64,000 nucleotides of DNA from Phaeobacter sp. A36a-5a (GTDB lineage: Bacteria > Pseudomonadota > Alphaproteobacteria > Rhodobacterales > Rhodobacteraceae): NCBI RefSeq assembly GCF_037911135.1, contig NZ_JBBLYU010000003.1:248001-312000 (forward strand). Reading direction: 5' to 3'. The notes beneath the pieces are model-generated. The model made no database searches, was not told the origin of the DNA, and saw only the letters and a program-made list of their open reading frames with translations. The first letter of the stretch is position 1. Each line of letters begins with the position of its first letter. Positions 61,115 through 64,000 of this stretch are shown here, one piece after another. The translations under genes and the position numbers were made by a program.

Positions 61115-62407
61115 ATGGACACGATCTTTGCGCTGGCCTCCGCTCAGGGGAAGGCCGGCGTTTCGGTTATTCGATTGTCAGGTCCTCAGGCGATCAACAC
61201 CGCTTCTGTTATCAGTGGCGGTGCTTTGCCGTGTCCTGGGCGTAGTCTGCGGGTGATTTCCGATCAGGCTGGCGCTCGGATTGATGAGGCATTGATCCTG
61301 ACATTTGCCGGCCCCAACAGCTTTACCGGTGAGGATACGGTTGAATTCCAGGTTCATGGAAGTACAGCTGTTGTAACCGCGATGCTTGAGCTTCTGGGTA
61401 GGTTCGATGATGTGCGCCTTGCGGATCCGGGCGAATTCACTCGGCGTGCGCTCGAAAATGGTAAGCTTGACCTTTCTCAAGTTGAAGCGCTGGCGGATCT
61501 TATCGAGGCTGAGACGGATGCTCAGCGTGTCCAGGCGCAAGCCGTTCTCGCCGGCGGCTTGGCAGACCTGGCCGAGCGGTGGCGCAAGGATCTCATTCGC
61601 GCAGCCTCACTTATTGAAGTGACTATTGATTTCGCTGATGAAGATGTCCCTGTCGATGTAACCGCCGAGGTTGCGGGGCTGCTCGCCGGCGTAGCTGCTG
61701 ATTTGCAGCCGCAGATTTCAGGTGTTCAAATTGCTGAACGTATTCGGAATGGATTCGAAGTTGCTATTGTCGGCGCGCCGAATGTCGGAAAATCGACTTT
61801 GCTCAATGCGCTCGCCGGCCGTGAGGCGGCTATTACTTCTGAATACGCGGGTACGACGCGTGATGTGATCGAGGTCCGGATGGATCTGGCGGGTCTCCCT
61901 GTGACGCTACTCGACACCGCCGGCTTGCGGGAGACTGACGACCATGTTGAAGGGATCGGTATCAAACTTGCAAAGAAGCGCGCTCAAGAAGCAGACCTTC
62001 GCGTATTTCTGACCGACGATCCTGCTGCTATTGATATCGACATCGAGCCTGACGATATTGTGGTGGTTCCAAAAGCCGACCTGGCCGAAGAACATCAGGA
62101 TGTGCTGGCTATATCTGGAAAAACCGGACAGGGCGTCGAGGCTTTGATAGTGGCTATCACCGATATCCTACAGAACAGGGCCGGAAAAGCTGGTATTGCA
62201 ACGCGTGCGCGTCACAAGGAAGCGATGCGAACCGCATCTGATCGTCTAAACTCGGCACAGATGATCTTAGCCGGTGGACCTGAATACTATGATGTCGCAG
62301 CGGAGGATATCCGGTCTGCTATCCGTGCTTTGGAGATGCTTGTGGGACGGGTCGGTGTTGAGAACCTACTGGACGAAATATTCTCAAGTTTCTGCTTGGG
62401 GAAATGA
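61115..62407 (+). CDS. mnmE: tRNA uridine-5-carboxymethylaminomethyl modification GTPase MnmE
   Basis: MnmE (TrmE) works with MnmG to modify U34 of tRNAs at the wobble position. The 430 residues have an N-terminal formyl-THF-binding domain (TIFALASAQGKAGVSVIRLS), a helical domain, and an inserted G domain: AIVGAPNVGKSTLLNALAGR (G1), AGTTRDVIEVRMD (G2), LLDTAGLRETDDHVEGIGIK (G3). The last residues FCLGK carry the catalytic Cys. AAGGAAGG precedes the ATG. It ends 4 bp before the parS site and mnmG. Confidence 0.97.
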   Translation: MDTIFALASAQGKAGVSVIRLSGPQAINTASVISGGALPCPGRSLRVISDQAGARIDEALILTFAGPNSFTGEDTVEFQVHGSTAVVTAMLELLGRFDDVRLADPGEFTRRALENGKLDLSQVEALADLIEAETDAQRVQAQAVLAGGLADLAERWRKDLIRAASLIEVTIDFADEDVPVDVTAEVAGLLAGVAADLQPQISGVQIAERIRNGFEVAIVGAPNVGKSTLLNALAGREAAITSEYAGTTRDVIEVRMDLAGLPVTLLDTAGLRETDDHVEGIGIKLAKKRAQEADLRVFLTDDPAAIDIDIEPDDIVVVPKADLAEEHQDVLAISGKTGQGVEALIVAITDILQNRAGKAGIATRARHKEAMRTASDRLNSAQMILAGGPEYYDVAAEDIRSAIRALEMLVGRVGVENLLDEIFSSFCLGK

Positions 62408-62411
62408 GGAG

Positions 62412-62427
62412 TGTTTCACGTGAAACA
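62412..62427. promoter_or_regulatory. Perfect parS centromere site overlapping the mnmG start
   Basis: TGTTTCACGTGAAACA is a 16-bp perfect palindrome identical to the bacterial parS consensus bound by ParB. It lies 3.2 kb from the predicted origin and covers the mnmG GTG start (62420-62422) between its GAGGA ribosome site and codon 3. Only this copy was noticed in the window. Confidence 0.93.
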
Positions 62428-64000
62428 TCCAGATTATGATGTGATTGTTGTTGGCGGTGGTCATGCCGGCACGGAGGCTGCACATGCAGCAGCCCGCATG
62501 GGTGTGAGGACCGCACTCGTGACCCTGACCAAGGAGGGCATCGGTGTGATGTCCTGTAATCCCGCCATTGGCGGATTGGGGAAGGGGCATCTTGTCCGAG
62601 AGATAGACGCCCTTGATGGCGTCATGGGGCGTGTTGCAGATAAGGCCGGTATCCAGTTTCGACTGCTGAATAGACGTAAAGGCCCTGCGGTTCAGGGGCC
62701 GAGAGCGCAATCCGATCGTAAAATCTACCGCCTGCAAATGCTCGCCGAAACTCAGGATCAGTCCAATCTGGATATCGTCATCGGTGAAGTTATCGACTTT
62801 CTTATGACCGGTGACCGCATTCAGGGTGTGCGTCTCGCCGATGATAGTGAAATATTCAGCCAGGCCGTGATCCTGACTTCAGGTACGTTTTTAAGAGGCG
62901 TCATTCATATCGGGGACGTCTCCAGGCCCGGCGGCCGTATGGGGGATAAGCCCTCAGTGCGGCTTGCAGAGCGGCTGGACAGTTTTGATCTTCGCCTGGG
63001 AAGATTGAAAACCGGCACTCCGCCGCGACTGGATGGTCGGACAATCGCTTGGGATAGACTTGAAGGCCAGCCTGGAGATGAAGATCCCACTCTGTTCAGC
63101 TTCCTGAGTAAGTCAATTTCAGCGCCTCAAGTGGTGTGTGGGATCACACACACCAATGAAAAAACACATGATATCATCCGGGATAATCTTGCCAGATCTG
63201 CGATGTATGGTGGGCATATTGAAGGGGTAGGGCCCAGATATTGCCCATCCATCGAAGATAAAATTGTGCGCTTTGCCGATAAGACAAGCCATCAGATCTT
63301 TCTTGAGCCGGAAGGTGCGGATGATCATACCGTTTATCCAAACGGCATCTCAACGAGCCTGCCGGTGGATGTCCAAGAGCGCTACGTGCGCTCGATAGTC
63401 GGATTGGAAAAAACCGAAATACTCCAGCCAGGATATGCAATTGAGTATGACTATGTCGATCCTCGCGCGCTTGGGTTGGATCTAGCGCTGAAATCGCATC
63501 AAGGCTTGTATCTAGCCGGCCAGATCAATGGCACGACGGGTTATGAGGAAGCTGCAGCTCAAGGGTTGGTGGCTGGTCTGAACGCGGCGCGCTATGCCAA
63601 AGGAAACAATCCGGTCACATTCAGTCGCTCTGAAAGCTATATAGGCGTGATGATCGATGATCTGACAACCAATGGCGTAACTGAGCCTTATCGCATGTTC
63701 ACATCGCGGGCTGAGTTTCGCCTTTCACTTCGCGCCGATAATGCTGATCAACGGCTGACAGGTATTGGCATCGAGTTGGGCTGCGTGGGAGAACGCCGTC
63801 ACGCTGCCTTCTCCAAAAAAATGGAGAAGCTTGAGGCTGCGCGGGATGTGATGGATAGCCGACAATTCACGCCAAAGGAAATCAACGAGGCGGGCGTAAC
63901 TGTGAACCAGGACGGGAACCGGCGGACTGCCACGGATGTGTTGGCGTTCCCGAATGTCGTTTTTGAAGATATCCTGCGCTTGCTTCCCGAGTTGGAGCAG
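62420..64000 (+). CDS. mnmG: tRNA uridine-5-carboxymethylaminomethyl modification protein MnmG (3' end beyond window)
   Basis: MnmG (GidA) is the FAD-dependent partner of MnmE. The frame is open to the window end (527 codons seen of about 620). The N-terminus has the FAD-binding [20 protein letters not shown], then [40 protein letters not shown] and a C-terminal [24 protein letters not shown] at 62420 is preferred: GAGGA lies 9 nt before it. An upstream in-frame GTG at 62411 would give MFHVKH encoded by the parS site but leaves no room for the ribosome site. rsmG and parAB normally follow but lie beyond the window. Confidence 0.96.
   Translation, partial: MKHPDYDVIVVGGGHAGTEAAHAAARMGVRTALVTLTKEGIGVMSCNPAIGGLGKGHLVREIDALDGVMGRVADKAGIQFRLLNRRKGPAVQGPRAQSDRKIYRLQMLAETQDQSNLDIVIGEVIDFLMTGDRIQGVRLADDSEIFSQAVILTSGTFLRGVIHIGDVSRPGGRMGDKPSVRLAERLDSFDLRLGRLKTGTPPRLDGRTIAWDRLEGQPGDEDPTLFSFLSKSISAPQVVCGITHTNEKTHDIIRDNLARSAMYGGHIEGVGPRYCPSIEDKIVRFADKTSHQIFLEPEGADDHTVYPNGISTSLPVDVQERYVRSIVGLEKTEILQPGYAIEYDYVDPRALGLDLALKSHQGLYLAGQINGTTGYEEAAAQGLVAGLNAARYAKGNNPVTFSRSESYIGVMIDDLTTNGVTEPYRMFTSRAEFRLSLRADNADQRLTGIGIELGCVGERRHAAFSKKMEKLEAARDVMDSRQFTPKEINEAGVTVNQDGNRRTATDVLAFPNVVFEDILRLLPELEQ

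Noticed and set aside
62384-62737. A minus-strand frame reading FHVKH across the parS site
   Set aside because: The peptide arises from the palindrome being the same on both strands; the true gene is mnmG on the plus strand.

Overview
This window is chromosomal DNA from an alphaproteobacterium, most likely a Rhodobacterales member of the roseobacter group (a Phaeobacter/Leisingera/Ruegeria-like marine bacterium). The evidence is GC-rich coding sequence, the FlaF/FlbT flagellin regulators, the RegB/SenC/RegA redox cluster, AddAB instead of RecBCD, a Mic60-like gene beside hemY, and the alphaproteobacterial origin-proximal gene order (dnaQ-coaE-aroE-maf / hemJ-rho-mnmE-mnmG). Genus and species cannot be fixed by reading alone.

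Layout. 1-11.1 kb is a flagellar cluster: flgG-flgF-fliQ-fliE-flgC-flgB on the minus strand, divergent fliI, an intact IS3-family insertion (4615-5936), then fliC-flaF-flbT, flgN/flgJ-like genes, and fliK-flgD on the plus strand. 11.1-16.3 kb holds a phosphotransferase and a three-gene glycan cassette (two glycosyltransferases and a two-module sulfotransferase-like protein). 16.3-21.2 kb is an envelope block on the minus strand (ptsN, hpf, lptB, lptA, lptC, kdsD, rnd), followed by a tRNA-Thr. 21.6-28.5 kb holds hemY, a Mic60-like gene and hemD, divergent from tsaD-gpsA-YciI-EVE-DUF1761. 28.9-33.1 kb has small stress-type or unknown genes, ahcY and an HD phosphohydrolase. 33.2-37.8 kb is the redox regulon core (regA, senC, regB) plus an orphan PAS protein. 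37.9-46.8 kb is a tightly overlapping run: tsaE-amgK-murU-addB-addA, then trxA. 46.9-52.5 kb has two Lin0512-family paralogues, a DUF1127 gene, hslV-membrane protein-hslU and a lipoprotein hydrolase. 52.5-58.8 kb has smr, mltA, a Tim44-like gene, fxsA, secB, dnaQ, coaE, aroE and maf.

The most notable region is 58.8-62.4 kb. The roughly 400-bp gap between the diverging maf and hemJ genes carries a cluster of DnaA-box-like sequences, an AT-rich tract, GANTC sites and inverted repeats, and is very probably the chromosomal replication origin. About 3.2 kb away, a perfect 16-bp parS palindrome overlaps the start codon of mnmG. Together they mark the origin/centromere domain of the chromosome.

Several pathways are represented by more than one gene: LPS transport and Kdo synthesis (lptABC, kdsD), peptidoglycan turnover and recycling (mltA, amgK, murU), tRNA modification (tsaD, tsaE, mnmE, mnmG), heme synthesis (hemD, hemJ, hemY) and flagellar assembly. 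No CRISPR array, prophage or rRNA operon was seen. The IS3 element is the only intact mobile element.
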